A stretch of DNA of 64,000 nt from Gammaproteobacteria bacterium (GTDB lineage Bacteria; Pseudomonadota; Gammaproteobacteria; Enterobacterales; Psychrobiaceae): the NCBI GenBank assembly GCA_013214945.1, contig JABSRT010000022.1:34175-98174 (forward strand), given 5' to 3'. The position numbers and the translations under genes are program-made. Below the pieces are notes generated by a model. It saw nothing but the letters and a program-made list of their open reading frames with translations. It ran no database searches and had not been told where the DNA came from. Position 1 is the first letter of the stretch. Each line of letters begins with the position of its first letter. This document shows, piece by piece, positions 27,304 to 35,732 of this stretch.

Positions 27304-28373
27304 GATGAAATCTTCCTAATCCATTGATCTATTGCTACTGCACTAATGATTAATACCCCGATAAGCAGATAAGTCCACTGCGGATCAGCACCCATCAGAC
27401 GAAGTCCTAGTGAGAATACGCCGACAATTAGTGCGCCGAACAGCATGCCCATAATCGAGCCGCGACCGCCAAAGAGCGAGATGCCGCCGATTACCACGGC
27501 AGTAATGGATTCAATATTAGCTAACTGACCTGAAGTCGGTGAGATAGAACCGATGCGCCCGATTAGCGCCCAGCCTGCAAAGGCACAGATAAACCCAGCG
27601 AGCATGTAGACCGAGATCAACACTTTTTTAGTTTCAACGCCAGCTAGTTCTGCCGCTTCCGGATCATCACCTACGGCGTAAACGTGTCGACCCCAAGCTG
27701 TGTTATTTAGCACATAGGTTAAAATGACGACTATTAAGACAAAAGCGATAACGCCATAGGTAAATATAGCTCCACCAATATTTATTTTTTCGCCAAAGAA
27801 ATGGAACAAGGGTGCTGTTTTCTCTATGTCTTGGCTACGAATTGTTTCGTTACCAGAGTACAAAAAGTTAGTCGCTAATACGATTTGCCAGACACCTAAG
27901 GTGACAATGAAAGGGGGCAGACGCATTACGGCGACGAGCCAGCCGTTGATGTAGCCGAGTAAAGTACCACAAGCAAGGCCAATTCCTATCGCGGCTTCTG
28001 CGGGCAGGCCATAGCGGAATGTCATTTGTCCCATAATGACTGAAGAGAGCACCATAATAGCGCCGACCGATAAATCGATACCTGCGGTTAGAATGACTAA
28101 GCTTTGCGCAGCGCCAACGATACCGACGATTGCTACTTGTTGTAATATCAAGGTTAAAGCAAATGGCGAGAAAAATTTACCGCCTAACAGGATGCCAAAG
28201 ACGAGTAAAGATAACATCAGTACCACGAGCGGGACTAGCGATGGGGTACGGTGTAATGTGTGTTGTATTTTATTGATAAAACTGCGGTTGTCGTTGTCGA
28301 AATTGGCAACTTTTTCATTAGCGCCAAGCTTGAGCGACGTCTGGTCAGTTGAGATCGCGGTTGGTTCAGTCAT
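27300..28373 (-). CDS. frcC: sugar ABC transporter permease (fructose type)
   Basis: A 357-residue inner-membrane permease of the BPD_transp_2 (RbsC-like) family. It has about eight to ten hydrophobic segments, and marks such as QSLVILTAGIDLSVG, VAVMRLPPFIVTLG and VIGGISLFGGRGS. It forms the channel for the FrcA ATPase. A 142-base gap containing a strong hairpin separates it from the binding-protein gene upstream. Confidence 0.93.
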   Translation of the reverse strand: MTEPTAISTDQTSLKLGANEKVANFDNDNRSFINKIQHTLHRTPSLVPLVVLMLSLLVFGILLGGKFFSPFALTLILQQVAIVGIVGAAQSLVILTAGIDLSVGAIMVLSSVIMGQMTFRYGLPAEAAIGIGLACGTLLGYINGWLVAVMRLPPFIVTLGVWQIVLATNFLYSGNETIRSQDIEKTAPLFHFFGEKINIGGAIFTYGVIAFVLIVVILTYVLNNTAWGRHVYAVGDDPEAAELAGVETKKVLISVYMLAGFICAFAGWALIGRIGSISPTSGQLANIESITAVVIGGISLFGGRGSIMGMLFGALIVGVFSLGLRLMGADPQWTYLLIGVLIISAVAIDQWIRKISS

Positions 28374-28467
28374 GGAGATTCTCGCTTAATTCTATAAACT
28401 AATTAATTTCAGTAATCTAATGGTTCAATCAGCTAAAGGGTAGTAGCGTGCGCCACCCAATAGTTAC

Positions 28468-28503
28468 TATCCTAAACAGAGAGCTTGCTTTCTGTTTAGG
28501 ATA
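28468..28503 (-). promoter_or_regulatory. 13-bp hairpin between frcB and frcC
   Basis: A perfect stem, TATCCTAAACAGA and TCTGTTTAGGATA, with a 10-base loop, 13 bases after the frcB stop codon. No T-run follows on the minus strand. This arrangement is typical of mRNA-stabilising or partial-termination hairpins that allow much more binding protein than permease. Confidence 0.75.
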
Positions 28504-28515
28504 AGTTAGGCTAAA

Positions 28516-29538
28516 TTAGCCCCAACAGCGCGCTAGTCCTTGTTTGGTGTCCATTGATTGAACACCAGCGGCGGTTTGGTCCGTTACTAAGTTGACACCG
28601 GTATCAAAGAAAGCTTTGCCAGGTGTATTCGCTGGCTTAGTGCCATCTTTGGCCCAAGTTGCTATTGCTTGGATACCTTTAGAAGCCATTAATAATGGAT
28701 ACTGTTGTGCTGTTGCGCCGATGACACCGTCAACCACGTTTTGAATACCAGGGCAACCGCCATCGACAGATACCACTAAAACATCCTTTTCTTTACCGAA
28801 AGCTTTTAGCGTCTGGTAAGCACCCGCTGCAGCAGGCTCGTTAATGGTGTACACCACGTTGATGCCAGAATCGAGCGCAAGTAAGTTTTCCATCGCTTTA
28901 CGGCCACCTTCTTCGTTACCAGCTGTTACTTCATGACCGATAATTCGTGGGTCAGTTTCATCGCCCCATTTATTTGGATCGCCCAAATCAATACCGAAAC
29001 CTTTTAAGAAACCTTGGTCGCGCAAAACACCTACTGACGGCTGACTTACTGCTAAATCAAGCATCGCGATTTTAGCTGTTTTAGCTTTGTCGCCAAGTGC
29101 AGCGGCAGCCCATTGACCGATTAGCTCACCGGCTAAAAAGTTATCAGTAGCAAACGTTGCATCAGCAGCGCTAACCGGATCAAGTGGTGTATCTAGGGCA
29201 ATAACCAAAATGCCAGCGTCGCGCGCCTGCTTAACTGCAGGAACAATGCCGCTTGTATCAGAGGCCGTTAGCAGAATGCCTTTAGCGCCATCGGCAATAC
29301 AAGTTTCAATCGCAGCAACCTGAGATTCAGAATCACCATCAATTTTCCCTGCGTATGTCTTAAGGTCGATACCAAGCTCAGCCGCTTTAGCTTTAGCACC
29401 TTCTTTCATTTTCAAAAAGAAAGGGTTGGTATCAGTTTTAGTGATAAGACAAGCGCCGATACCTGCTTGAGCATTGAAGCTTAAAATACTGGTTAATGTA
29501 ATAGCGCCGACCATAGATGCAATAATTGTTTTTTTCAT
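28516..29538 (-). CDS. frcB: periplasmic sugar-binding protein (fructose type)
   Basis: A 340-residue exported solute-binding protein. The Sec signal peptide ends near residue 25 (SFNAQA). The mature part is a Peripla_BP_4/RbsB-like fold: [21 protein letters not shown], a central DTPLDP, and the [11 protein letters not shown] and VSVDGGCPG segments. It captures the sugar for FrcC-FrcA. Similarity is closest to FrcB-type fructose binders, but ribose or mannose specificity cannot be excluded by eye. It is the promoter-proximal gene of the operon. Confidence 0.92.
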   Translation of the reverse strand: MKKTIIASMVGAITLTSILSFNAQAGIGACLITKTDTNPFFLKMKEGAKAKAAELGIDLKTYAGKIDGDSESQVAAIETCIADGAKGILLTASDTSGIVPAVKQARDAGILVIALDTPLDPVSAADATFATDNFLAGELIGQWAAAALGDKAKTAKIAMLDLAVSQPSVGVLRDQGFLKGFGIDLGDPNKWGDETDPRIIGHEVTAGNEEGGRKAMENLLALDSGINVVYTINEPAAAGAYQTLKAFGKEKDVLVVSVDGGCPGIQNVVDGVIGATAQQYPLLMASKGIQAIATWAKDGTKPANTPGKAFFDTGVNLVTDQTAAGVQSMDTKQGLARCWG

Positions 29539-29660
29539 CTTGTTCCCTACATTTGATTAGTTATTTATGTTGAACCTGCATTGGCATAGTTCAATTGAAA
29601 TCATTCTGGTACTCAGTGTGGTTACTGCGTTTTTTTTGAACGTCCTAAACGCTGTGGTTA

Positions 29661-29689
29661 AAATTACCGCTAGAAAAGCATGATGTCAA
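29661..29689 (-). promoter_or_regulatory. sigma-70 promoter of the frcBCA operon
   Basis: On the minus strand, TTGACA (29689-29684) is separated by exactly 17 bases from TAATTT (29666-29661). The -35 box overlaps the end of the 29-bp palindrome, so a repressor bound there would block RNA polymerase. Transcription would begin about 115 bases before frcB. Confidence 0.75.
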
Positions 29690-29716
29690 TTAATAAATCA
29701 AATTGATTTATTAATT
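29688..29716. promoter_or_regulatory. 29-bp perfect palindrome, probable ROK repressor operator
   Basis: Two 14-base arms (AATTAATAAATCAA and TTGATTTATTAATT) flank one central A with no mismatch. It lies in the divergent control region between frcB and the ROK regulator and touches the -35 box of frcB. AT-rich palindromes are typical ROK-family (NagC/Mlc-like) sites. A weaker related sequence (GATCAATTAATCAA) lies at about 29748-29761. Confidence 0.8.
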
Positions 29717-29824
29717 AATTCTGGTAGTTTAATAACTACAAATCGGTGATCAATTAATCAATCTGTTGGTCGCTGAAATTACTTCGGGTGTTAATATAAG
29801 CGCCATAATAAAGTGGGCTGAGAA

Positions 29825-31024
29825 GTGAGACGAAAAATTAAATATATAAAACAGGGTGGTGGGGCTAATCAATCGACGCTTCGTCGATACAATGAACGCG
29901 CGATACTTTCCCTTATACGCCGCCATGGGCCACTAGCTAAAGCGGAACTAGCAAAGCTTACTGGTTTGTCAGCCCAGTCAATGTCGGTGATTATGCGGGG
30001 TCTCGAGCAAGAGGGTCTGTTGCTACGTGGAAAATCTTTAAAGGGTAAGGTCGGTCAACCGTCGGTGCCAATGGCACTTAACCCGGACGGTGTTTTTACC
30101 TTGGGCCTGAAGATTGGCCGACGCCGAGCTGAAATTGTACTGATGGATTTTAGCGGTGATATTCGTTGTTCAAAATTTATTACTTATCTTTACCCTGTTA
30201 CTGAAAATATCATTGCCTTTGCTCAAAAAAAGCTGCCGGATATAATCGCGTATTTAAGCACCGATCAAAGAAAAAAGATTCTCGGCTTAGGTATAGCCAT
30301 GCCTGATGAATTGTGGAACTGGTCGGAAGAAATCGGGGCGCCACAACAAGATATCGATTCCTGGCATCAAATTGATTTAGCCGATGAAATTGGTAAATTC
30401 TGCACTTACCCGATTACGATACAAAACGATACAACAGCAGCGTGTGGTGCTGAGTTAATTTTTGGCCTTGGCTCGCAATTAACCGATTTTAGTTACATAT
30501 TTATCGGATTTTTTATTGGTGGCGGGCTGGTGCTTAACCACTCAATTTTCTCTGGCCCTCAAGGCAATGCTGGCGCCATTGGCTCGATGCCAATTATTGG
30601 CCCTGACGGCAAACTCGCACAGTTAATCGATCATGCTTCAGTTGCTTTACTTGAAAAGCAGTTAAAAAAGGCGGATATCTCACCTGAATTTTTATGGCAG
30701 AGCTTGAACGATTGGCGCCAGCATGAAACGCATATCCAGCACTGGATCGACTATATTGCTAAATATATAGCCATCGCTATAGTGTCGAGCTGTAGTGTGA
30801 TCGACTTTAAACATGTGGTGATTGACGGTGCTTTTCCAGCGAATATTAGAGGAAAAATTGTTGCCGCTATCGCCCAAGCAGTACAAGAGATAGACCTGCA
30901 AGGTATTGTCGTACCTAGCGTCAAAGAGGCGACTATTAATCACGATCCGCGCGTGGTAGGCAGTGCTTGCCTACCTCTGTTTGAGCATTACTTGCTCGAT
31001 CAAAGTTTGCTGTTTAAGTCGTAA
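29825..31024 (+). CDS. ROK family transcriptional repressor of the frc operon
   Basis: A 399-residue regulator. An N-terminal winged helix (about 18-75: NQSTLRRYNERAILSLIRRHG..., AELAKLTGLSAQSMSVIM) precedes a ROK sugar-kinase-like domain with FIGFFIGGGLVLN and a GNAGAIGSMP segment. The usual ROK zinc cluster (CxCGxxGC) is not seen. It is divergent from frcB and shares the palindromic control region, so it most likely represses the transporter in the absence of its sugar. The start is GTG. In comparative work on other bacteria, ROK regulators of this type are called FrcR. Confidence 0.9.
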   Translation: MRRKIKYIKQGGGANQSTLRRYNERAILSLIRRHGPLAKAELAKLTGLSAQSMSVIMRGLEQEGLLLRGKSLKGKVGQPSVPMALNPDGVFTLGLKIGRRRAEIVLMDFSGDIRCSKFITYLYPVTENIIAFAQKKLPDIIAYLSTDQRKKILGLGIAMPDELWNWSEEIGAPQQDIDSWHQIDLADEIGKFCTYPITIQNDTTAACGAELIFGLGSQLTDFSYIFIGFFIGGGLVLNHSIFSGPQGNAGAIGSMPIIGPDGKLAQLIDHASVALLEKQLKKADISPEFLWQSLNDWRQHETHIQHWIDYIAKYIAIAIVSSCSVIDFKHVVIDGAFPANIRGKIVAAIAQAVQEIDLQGIVVPSVKEATINHDPRVVGSACLPLFEHYLLDQSLLFKS

Positions 31025-31090
31025 TATTTTGGTCAAAGCAATTACTGCTCACAGGTATGAGAGTAGCAATTGAGATTGGCGTTATCGGTG

Positions 31091-31435
31091 TTATTTCTTT
31101 AACAGCGCCTGTAAATCGGCAAACGGGTTATAAGTTGCGGTATCCTGATTATTATCACCAGCGTCAACCCGAGTCGGGTGTTGATCATGTTCGGTATATT
31201 TTGCGTGCTCATTGTCATGACAATAAAGGCACAATAGTTCCCAATTGCTACCATCTTGTGGATTATTACTATGATCATGGTCCATATGATGCACGGTCAA
31301 TTCACGCAAATTAGAATAAACAAATTCACGGGTACAACGACCACACAGCCACGGGAATAGTTTTAAGGCTTTGTCGCGATAACCTTGTTCCTCACGTTTA
31401 TAATTTAATGACGTGCCATTTCTGTCTGAAGACAT
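31091..31435 (-). CDS. yajD: YajD family HNH nuclease-like protein
   Basis: A 114-residue protein nearly identical in pattern to E. coli YajD. It has GYRDKALKLFPWLCGRC, REFVYSNLRELTVHHMDHDH, GSNWELLCLYCHD, and the C-terminal YNPFADLQAL. Zinc-ribbon cysteines are Cys31, Cys34, Cys69 and Cys72, and the HNH pair is His49-His50 with His54. It is a conserved housekeeping HNH protein of unknown role, not a mobile endonuclease. Confidence 0.95.
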   Translation of the reverse strand: MSSDRNGTSLNYKREEQGYRDKALKLFPWLCGRCTREFVYSNLRELTVHHMDHDHSNNPQDGSNWELLCLYCHDNEHAKYTEHDQHPTRVDAGDNNQDTATYNPFADLQALLKK

Positions 31436-31458
31436 GGATAAGTTCCCAAAAGATTAAA

Positions 31459-31476
31459 GGGCTATTTTAAAAGCCC
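31459..31476 (-). terminator. short hairpin downstream of the ycbK-like gene
   Basis: A GGGCT/AGCCC stem with an AT-rich loop. On the minus strand it is followed by TTTAATCTTTT. It is a weak candidate terminator between the YcbK-like gene and yajD. Confidence 0.45.
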
Positions 31477-31562
31477 ATGGTGAAAATCGCAACTACGATG
31501 TACGCTTTATACTGATGAGCATAAGAAATGGTGCAACTTTAGTCATTTCACGACAGTATTTT

Positions 31563-31609
31563 CAACTACCAACTACCAACTACCAACTACCAACTACCAA
31601 CTACCAACT
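31563..31609. repeat. heptanucleotide tandem repeat (CAACTAC), 6.7 copies
   Basis: Six perfect copies of CAACTAC followed by a partial copy (CAACT). On the minus strand the unit reads GTAGTTG. The stop codon of the YcbK-like gene lies in the first copies, so the array begins at the very end of the reading frame and extends into the 3' region. This is a slippage-prone simple repeat. Confidence 0.98.
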
Positions 31610-32149
31610 TCTGACTGGACCGGTATCAACATGAATAAATCCCGATTTCGGGTAGTAACCGACACCGCCGAGCTTGAGGCTACGGGCCGCGTCTTTTAAT
31701 AATGCTAGGTTGACATCCGGTATCGCTATATCCATCGCCATGCCACGCATATGATAGCTTTTCTTGGCTACTTTGTGACTTTTTGAGGCGAGCATCGCAT
31801 TAGTGAGTGGTGAGCGGTAACCTGAAATAATGTGGATCTCAGACTTATTATCAATGGTCTTTTGCAATTGGAATAATAAATCAAATAAGCGTTTGTCCAT
31901 TGGTGCAGCAACATTACGGCGGTGATCTCGTAAAATTTGATTAAAACTCAATAGAGTATCATTTTGATAATCACCATTAATCCAAAATTCACCATGCTCG
32001 CGCTCACTGGTATGACGGTTAAACAGGCTCAGAGATCGAGTGCCCATGTTGAATTCTTTGGCATGTAAGCTAACCGGAACGACGCTTGTAGCAACGACAC
32101 CACATAGGCTCTTGAGAAAATTTCTTCGTACAGTACAAGTTTGAGACAT
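31601..32149 (-). CDS. YcbK-like DUF882/M15 family peptidase, Tat-exported
   Basis: A 182-residue cell-wall peptidase-like protein. The N-terminus holds a twin-arginine signal (VRRNFLKS, Arg8-Arg9) and a hydrophobic stretch, as in E. coli YcbK. The mature domain has HIISGYRSPLTNAML and the zinc ligands His133 and Asp140 (SYHMRGMAMD) and His173 (FIHVDTG). It ends GPVRSW, close to the E. coli ending, so the TAG inside the tandem repeat is the natural stop. It pairs with the L,D-transpeptidase upstream, as ycbK follows ycbB in E. coli. Confidence 0.9.
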   Translation of the reverse strand: MSQTCTVRRNFLKSLCGVVATSVVPVSLHAKEFNMGTRSLSLFNRHTSEREHGEFWINGDYQNDTLLSFNQILRDHRRNVAAPMDKRLFDLLFQLQKTIDNKSEIHIISGYRSPLTNAMLASKSHKVAKKSYHMRGMAMDIAIPDVNLALLKDAARSLKLGGVGYYPKSGFIHVDTGPVRSW

Positions 32150-32229
32150 CTTACAACTAACCCTAATAATCGATCAAAAAACGAGCGAACAGTATCTTTT
32201 TATAGGGTATAGAGTCAAGTTTTTGTTGT

Positions 32230-33474
32230 TTAACTTTTGAGCGAGATCGCAATGTTTTCAGCTGGGGCTGTGGTCTTTTTATCCACTATTTTCGTTGCAT
32301 TATGATTGTGGACTTCGTATTGTTCGCGGTCTTTTTTATAAATGTCGGTTCTAAATTGGGCGTTGTTGCTTTTATCTAACCACGCGGTCCAATAGACTAG
32401 GTGCACAGGCAGCGGTTCATTTAATCTTAACCATTGATTAAGGTAGGGATCTTTTTTTGCTTTGCGCCAATGTTTTTTACTAATCACGCGTTGTTCTCCA
32501 AACCAATTAGCCAGTTCATCGGCTTTTTCTACCCGGACGCAACCGGATGAAAATGCCCGTTCATACCGATTAAATAGTCGTTTATTTTGCGTGTCATGCA
32601 AATAAATTGCTTGGTCGTTATCAAAATAAAATTTGACTCGCCCTAACGCATTAGTCGGCCCTGGTTTTTGGCGTAATCGATAGGGAAATTGTCCGGTAGC
32701 GAGATTTGACCAGTCAAAATTTTTCAGTTCGAGCTGATTGCCAGAATAATCATATACTTCGTAATTTCTCTCAGCCAAATAATTATTATTATCGCGAATT
32801 TTAGGCAGGATATCTTTGTCAATAATAGTACGAGGCACGTTCCATGCTGGGTTAAGCACGACATTTTTTATTTGAGCTTGAATTTCAGGTGTTGGGCGTT
32901 TTTTTTTACCAACAATTACCCGCGAGTTTAATACTTTTTGACCCTGTTCAATCAAACTCAGCTGAAATTGTGGAATATTAACTAACAAATAGCTGTCACT
33001 GACGTTAGCAAAAAAGTGATGTTGGCGTTCCATATTACGGTTTAGCAGCTCTGCTCGACGTTTTGGTGATACATTTAACCAAGCGATGGTCCTGCGACCA
33101 ATGATGCCATCGGGTTTTAAGCCGTGGCGTTTTTGAAACGAAATAACCGCCCATTTTAGGCGGTGGCTGTAAAGGTTGTCTTGCTTTATCGGCGGTAAAT
33201 CCAATTCGACATCTAAATCTTGTAACACGGTTAGGCGCTGAGTTATCTGGGGAATAAGCGGGTGAGACTGACCACGCTTTAGCAGCGTTTTTAGTTTAAG
33301 CTTGGTCCAAGCGCGGTCGGTGTTTATTTGATTAAGATAATCAATCCGGTGTTGAGTTGTTTGAATATTTAACGCAGTAATGATCTGATTTTGGATTTTT
33401 TGCTCAGCTTGACAAGTGAAAACTAATGGCACACTAAAAAGAAAGCCTGTTATGGCTAGGGCTGTTCGGGTCAT
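32230..33474 (-). CDS. L,D-transpeptidase of the YcbB/LdtD family (short form)
   Basis: A periplasmic cross-linking enzyme for peptidoglycan. After a signal peptide (to about residue 22) come a helical region, a PG_binding_1 domain (about 90-130: AVISFQKRHGLKPDGIIGRRTIAWLN) and the YkuD catalytic domain. Its motif HDTQ...FSSGCVRV places the nucleophile at Cys312. I use the ATG at 33474, with GGAG six bases upstream, not the ATG 12 bases earlier; this gives 414 residues. E. coli LdtD has 615, so this is a reduced version that may lack part of the N-terminal scaffold. Confidence 0.88.
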   Translation of the reverse strand: MTRTALAITGFLFSVPLVFTCQAEQKIQNQIITALNIQTTQHRIDYLNQINTDRAWTKLKLKTLLKRGQSHPLIPQITQRLTVLQDLDVELDLPPIKQDNLYSHRLKWAVISFQKRHGLKPDGIIGRRTIAWLNVSPKRRAELLNRNMERQHHFFANVSDSYLLVNIPQFQLSLIEQGQKVLNSRVIVGKKKRPTPEIQAQIKNVVLNPAWNVPRTIIDKDILPKIRDNNNYLAERNYEVYDYSGNQLELKNFDWSNLATGQFPYRLRQKPGPTNALGRVKFYFDNDQAIYLHDTQNKRLFNRYERAFSSGCVRVEKADELANWFGEQRVISKKHWRKAKKDPYLNQWLRLNEPLPVHLVYWTAWLDKSNNAQFRTDIYKKDREQYEVHNHNATKIVDKKTTAPAENIAISLKS

Positions 33475-33677
33475 TTGGTGCTCCATGCTATTTGGTGAGT
33501 GTCATGTCGATGGACCAAAAAGACCGTCCGTATCTTTTTATCCAACCTTAAGTATGGCTAGTAAGGTTAAAAAAGCAATGCGCGAATATTAATATGTTCT
33601 ATCTAGTTGATTTTATAGCAAACTAAGTTAATATTTTGAGTTATCTAATCTTGCTAGATAATCTCAAAGGTGATCCG

Positions 33678-34556
33678 ATGACTCAACAATATGCAACCGC
33701 GGTAAAACGTGCTGCTAGCGCTGCGATGGCAGTGGCTAGTATCTTGTTGCTGATTAAATTATTAGCCTGGTGGCAAACCGGTTCAGTAGCTCTGTTAGCC
33801 TCACTGGTTGATTCGTTGTTAGATCTTGGTGCATCGCTGGCTAGTTTCTTTATCTTGCGCTATTCGTTGCAGCCTGCGGACTATGAGCATAGTTTTGGCC
33901 ATGGAAAAGCCGAGGCGCTAGCAGCATTAGCTCAATCGGCGTTTATCGGGGCATCAGCGCTGTTTTTGGTGTTATCGGGCATTGAGCGTTTCTTCCATCC
34001 GCAGCCGTTGGTGCAACCTGAGTTAGGTATTTGGGTCAGTCTGTTTGCTATCGCGCTTACTGGTGTGCTGGTGCTGTATCAAAAGAAAGTGGTGCGCGAA
34101 ACTGGTTCGCAAGCAATCGAGGCAGATTCATTACACTATCAATCTGATTTGTTAATGAATGGCGCAATTATGCTGGCGTTATTGCTAAGCCATTTAGGTT
34201 GGCCAATGGCTGATGTTATTTTTGGGATCGGGGTCGGTTTTTTTATCATGTATGGCGCGTTTAACATCGGGCAAGGCGCGATTCAGTCATTGCTTGATCA
34301 TCAGCTGCCTGAAAATGAATTAATACAAATTGAGTCGATCGCTTTAAAAGTAGATCAAGTGATGGGCATTCATCAGTTGCGCACGCGAAGATCGGGAGAG
34401 ACCCGTTTTATTCAATTACATTTGGAGCTTGCGGATGAATTGCTGTTAATAGAGGCTCATCGAGTAGCCGAAGATGTCGAGACGAGGTTACTGGCCCAGT
34501 TTCCACAATCTGATATCTTGATCCATCAGGATCCGGTGTCGGTGCTACGGCAATAG
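33678..34556 (+). CDS. fieF: cation diffusion facilitator FieF
   Basis: A 292-residue inner-membrane zinc/iron proton antiporter. It has six hydrophobic segments, metal-site residues in LVDSLLDLGASLASF and HYQSDLLMN, the loop YSLQPADYEHSFGHGKAEALAALAQS, and a cytosolic C-terminal domain with LRTRRSGETRFIQLHLE. It matches E. coli FieF throughout. The start at 33678 has AAGGTG six bases upstream; an in-frame codon 42 bases earlier is rejected. Confidence 0.95.
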   Translation: MTQQYATAVKRAASAAMAVASILLLIKLLAWWQTGSVALLASLVDSLLDLGASLASFFILRYSLQPADYEHSFGHGKAEALAALAQSAFIGASALFLVLSGIERFFHPQPLVQPELGIWVSLFAIALTGVLVLYQKKVVRETGSQAIEADSLHYQSDLLMNGAIMLALLLSHLGWPMADVIFGIGVGFFIMYGAFNIGQGAIQSLLDHQLPENELIQIESIALKVDQVMGIHQLRTRRSGETRFIQLHLELADELLLIEAHRVAEDVETRLLAQFPQSDILIHQDPVSVLRQ

Positions 34557-34582
34557 AGTTAATGTGACATTGAACCGCTATG

Positions 34583-34753
34583 TTATTTTAAGTCGTTGAC
34601 CGCTTCAGTAATTAATTCAGTTGATAAAGTCTCTTGGCCGCAACTACATTTGATATGCTGCTGTGCAAGTAACCACTGAGTCGTGCGTAATTGTTTATCG
34701 CCGCAATGGGGACAAATGATTTTAAATGTCTGTAATTGGTTAGTATGGGTCAT
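34583..34753 (-). CDS. small zinc-ribbon protein of unknown function
   Basis: A 56-residue protein with two cysteine pairs, CPHC (Cys14, Cys17) and CSC (Cys36, Cys38), spaced as a small zinc ribbon. AAGGCT lies four bases before the chosen ATG; an upstream ATG at 34783 lacks a site. It is convergent with fieF. I do not recognise a family; the tail is acidic and short. Confidence 0.6.
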   Translation of the reverse strand: MTHTNQLQTFKIICPHCGDKQLRTTQWLLAQQHIKCSCGQETLSTELITEAVNDLK

Positions 34754-34843
34754 AATTAGCCTTATAAAATATTGATTATCCATTTGATTCTATCAATATC
34801 CCATTAAATTGTTGTGATGTGAAACACAATTTCGGCTTATTTT

Positions 34844-34872
34844 AAAGCAGCTTAGTTTAACCAAGCTGCTTT
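34844..34872 (-). terminator. terminator after dapD
   Basis: A 10-base stem, AAAGCAGCTT and AAGCTGCTTT, with a nine-base loop, followed on the minus strand by TTTAAAATAAG. It closes the map-glnD-dapD run. Confidence 0.75.
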
Positions 34873-34898
34873 ACATGGTAGAGACAAGTAATATCGGA

Positions 34899-35723
34899 CT
34901 ATTCTACGCCGCGCAGTAGGGCATTAACCCCAACTTTTGCGAGTGTTTTAGCATCTACTTTCTTAACAATAATAGCGGCATAAAGGTTGTAAGTGCCACA
35001 TTTTGAAGGTAAAGTTCCAGAAACAACTACTGAGCCTGCAGGTACTCTACCGTAGTAAATTGTACCAGTTTCGCGATCAAAAATTCGGGTGCTTTGGCTG
35101 ATATATACACCCATTGAAATCACCGAGCCTTCTTCAACAATAACGCCTTCAACAATTTCAGAACGGGCGCCGATGAAGCAATTGTCTTCGATAATGGTAG
35201 GGTTTGCTTGCAGTGGTTCTAAAACGCCACCAATGCCAACGCCACCTGATAAGTGAACATTTTTACCTATTTGAGCACAAGAGCCGACAGTAGCCCAAGT
35301 ATCAACCATAGTACCTTCATCAATGTAAGCACCAATGTTGGTATATGATGGCATTAGCACAACATTCTTTGCGACGTAACAACCTTGGCGCACTGTTGCC
35401 GGCGGCACGACGCGGATACCTTGTTCGGCAAACATCTCGCTGGTGTAGTTTGCAAATTTTAGCGGTACCTTGTCATAATACTTAGTTTCTTGACCATCGA
35501 TAATGATGTTGTCGTGTAATTTAAAAAACAATAACACGGCTTTTTTAAGCCACTGATGAACAACCCATTCACCGCTAATCTTTTCGGCAACACGTGCTTC
35601 ACCACTATCTAGCATCGCCATCACTTGAGTAACAGCTTGCTTTAGTTCGGTGCTGGCTGTGGCACTGGTATATTGATCTTTGGTCTCAAAGCCATGTTCG
35701 ATGACTTGTTGTAATGTACTCAT
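34899..35723 (-). CDS. dapD: tetrahydrodipicolinate N-succinyltransferase
   Basis: Succinylates tetrahydrodipicolinate in the diaminopimelate/lysine pathway. Its 274 residues show the left-handed parallel beta-helix repeats ([18 protein letters not shown]), [19 protein letters not shown], and [22 protein letters not shown], typical of DapD. It is nine bases downstream of glnD and is the last gene of the run. Confidence 0.97.
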   Translation of the reverse strand: MSTLQQVIEHGFETKDQYTSATASTELKQAVTQVMAMLDSGEARVAEKISGEWVVHQWLKKAVLLFFKLHDNIIIDGQETKYYDKVPLKFANYTSEMFAEQGIRVVPPATVRQGCYVAKNVVLMPSYTNIGAYIDEGTMVDTWATVGSCAQIGKNVHLSGGVGIGGVLEPLQANPTIIEDNCFIGARSEIVEGVIVEEGSVISMGVYISQSTRIFDRETGTIYYGRVPAGSVVVSGTLPSKCGTYNLYAAIIVKKVDAKTLAKVGVNALLRGVE

Positions 35724-35732
35724 TAAATCCCC

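Noticed and set aside
31057..31314. A plus-strand reading frame of 85 codons
   Set aside because: It lies wholly opposite yajD, whose protein is unmistakable; the plus frame shows no family resemblance.
31091..31435. An HNH homing endonuclease or defence gene
   Set aside because: The sequence is the conserved YajD protein, found widely as a housekeeping gene with no mobile context.
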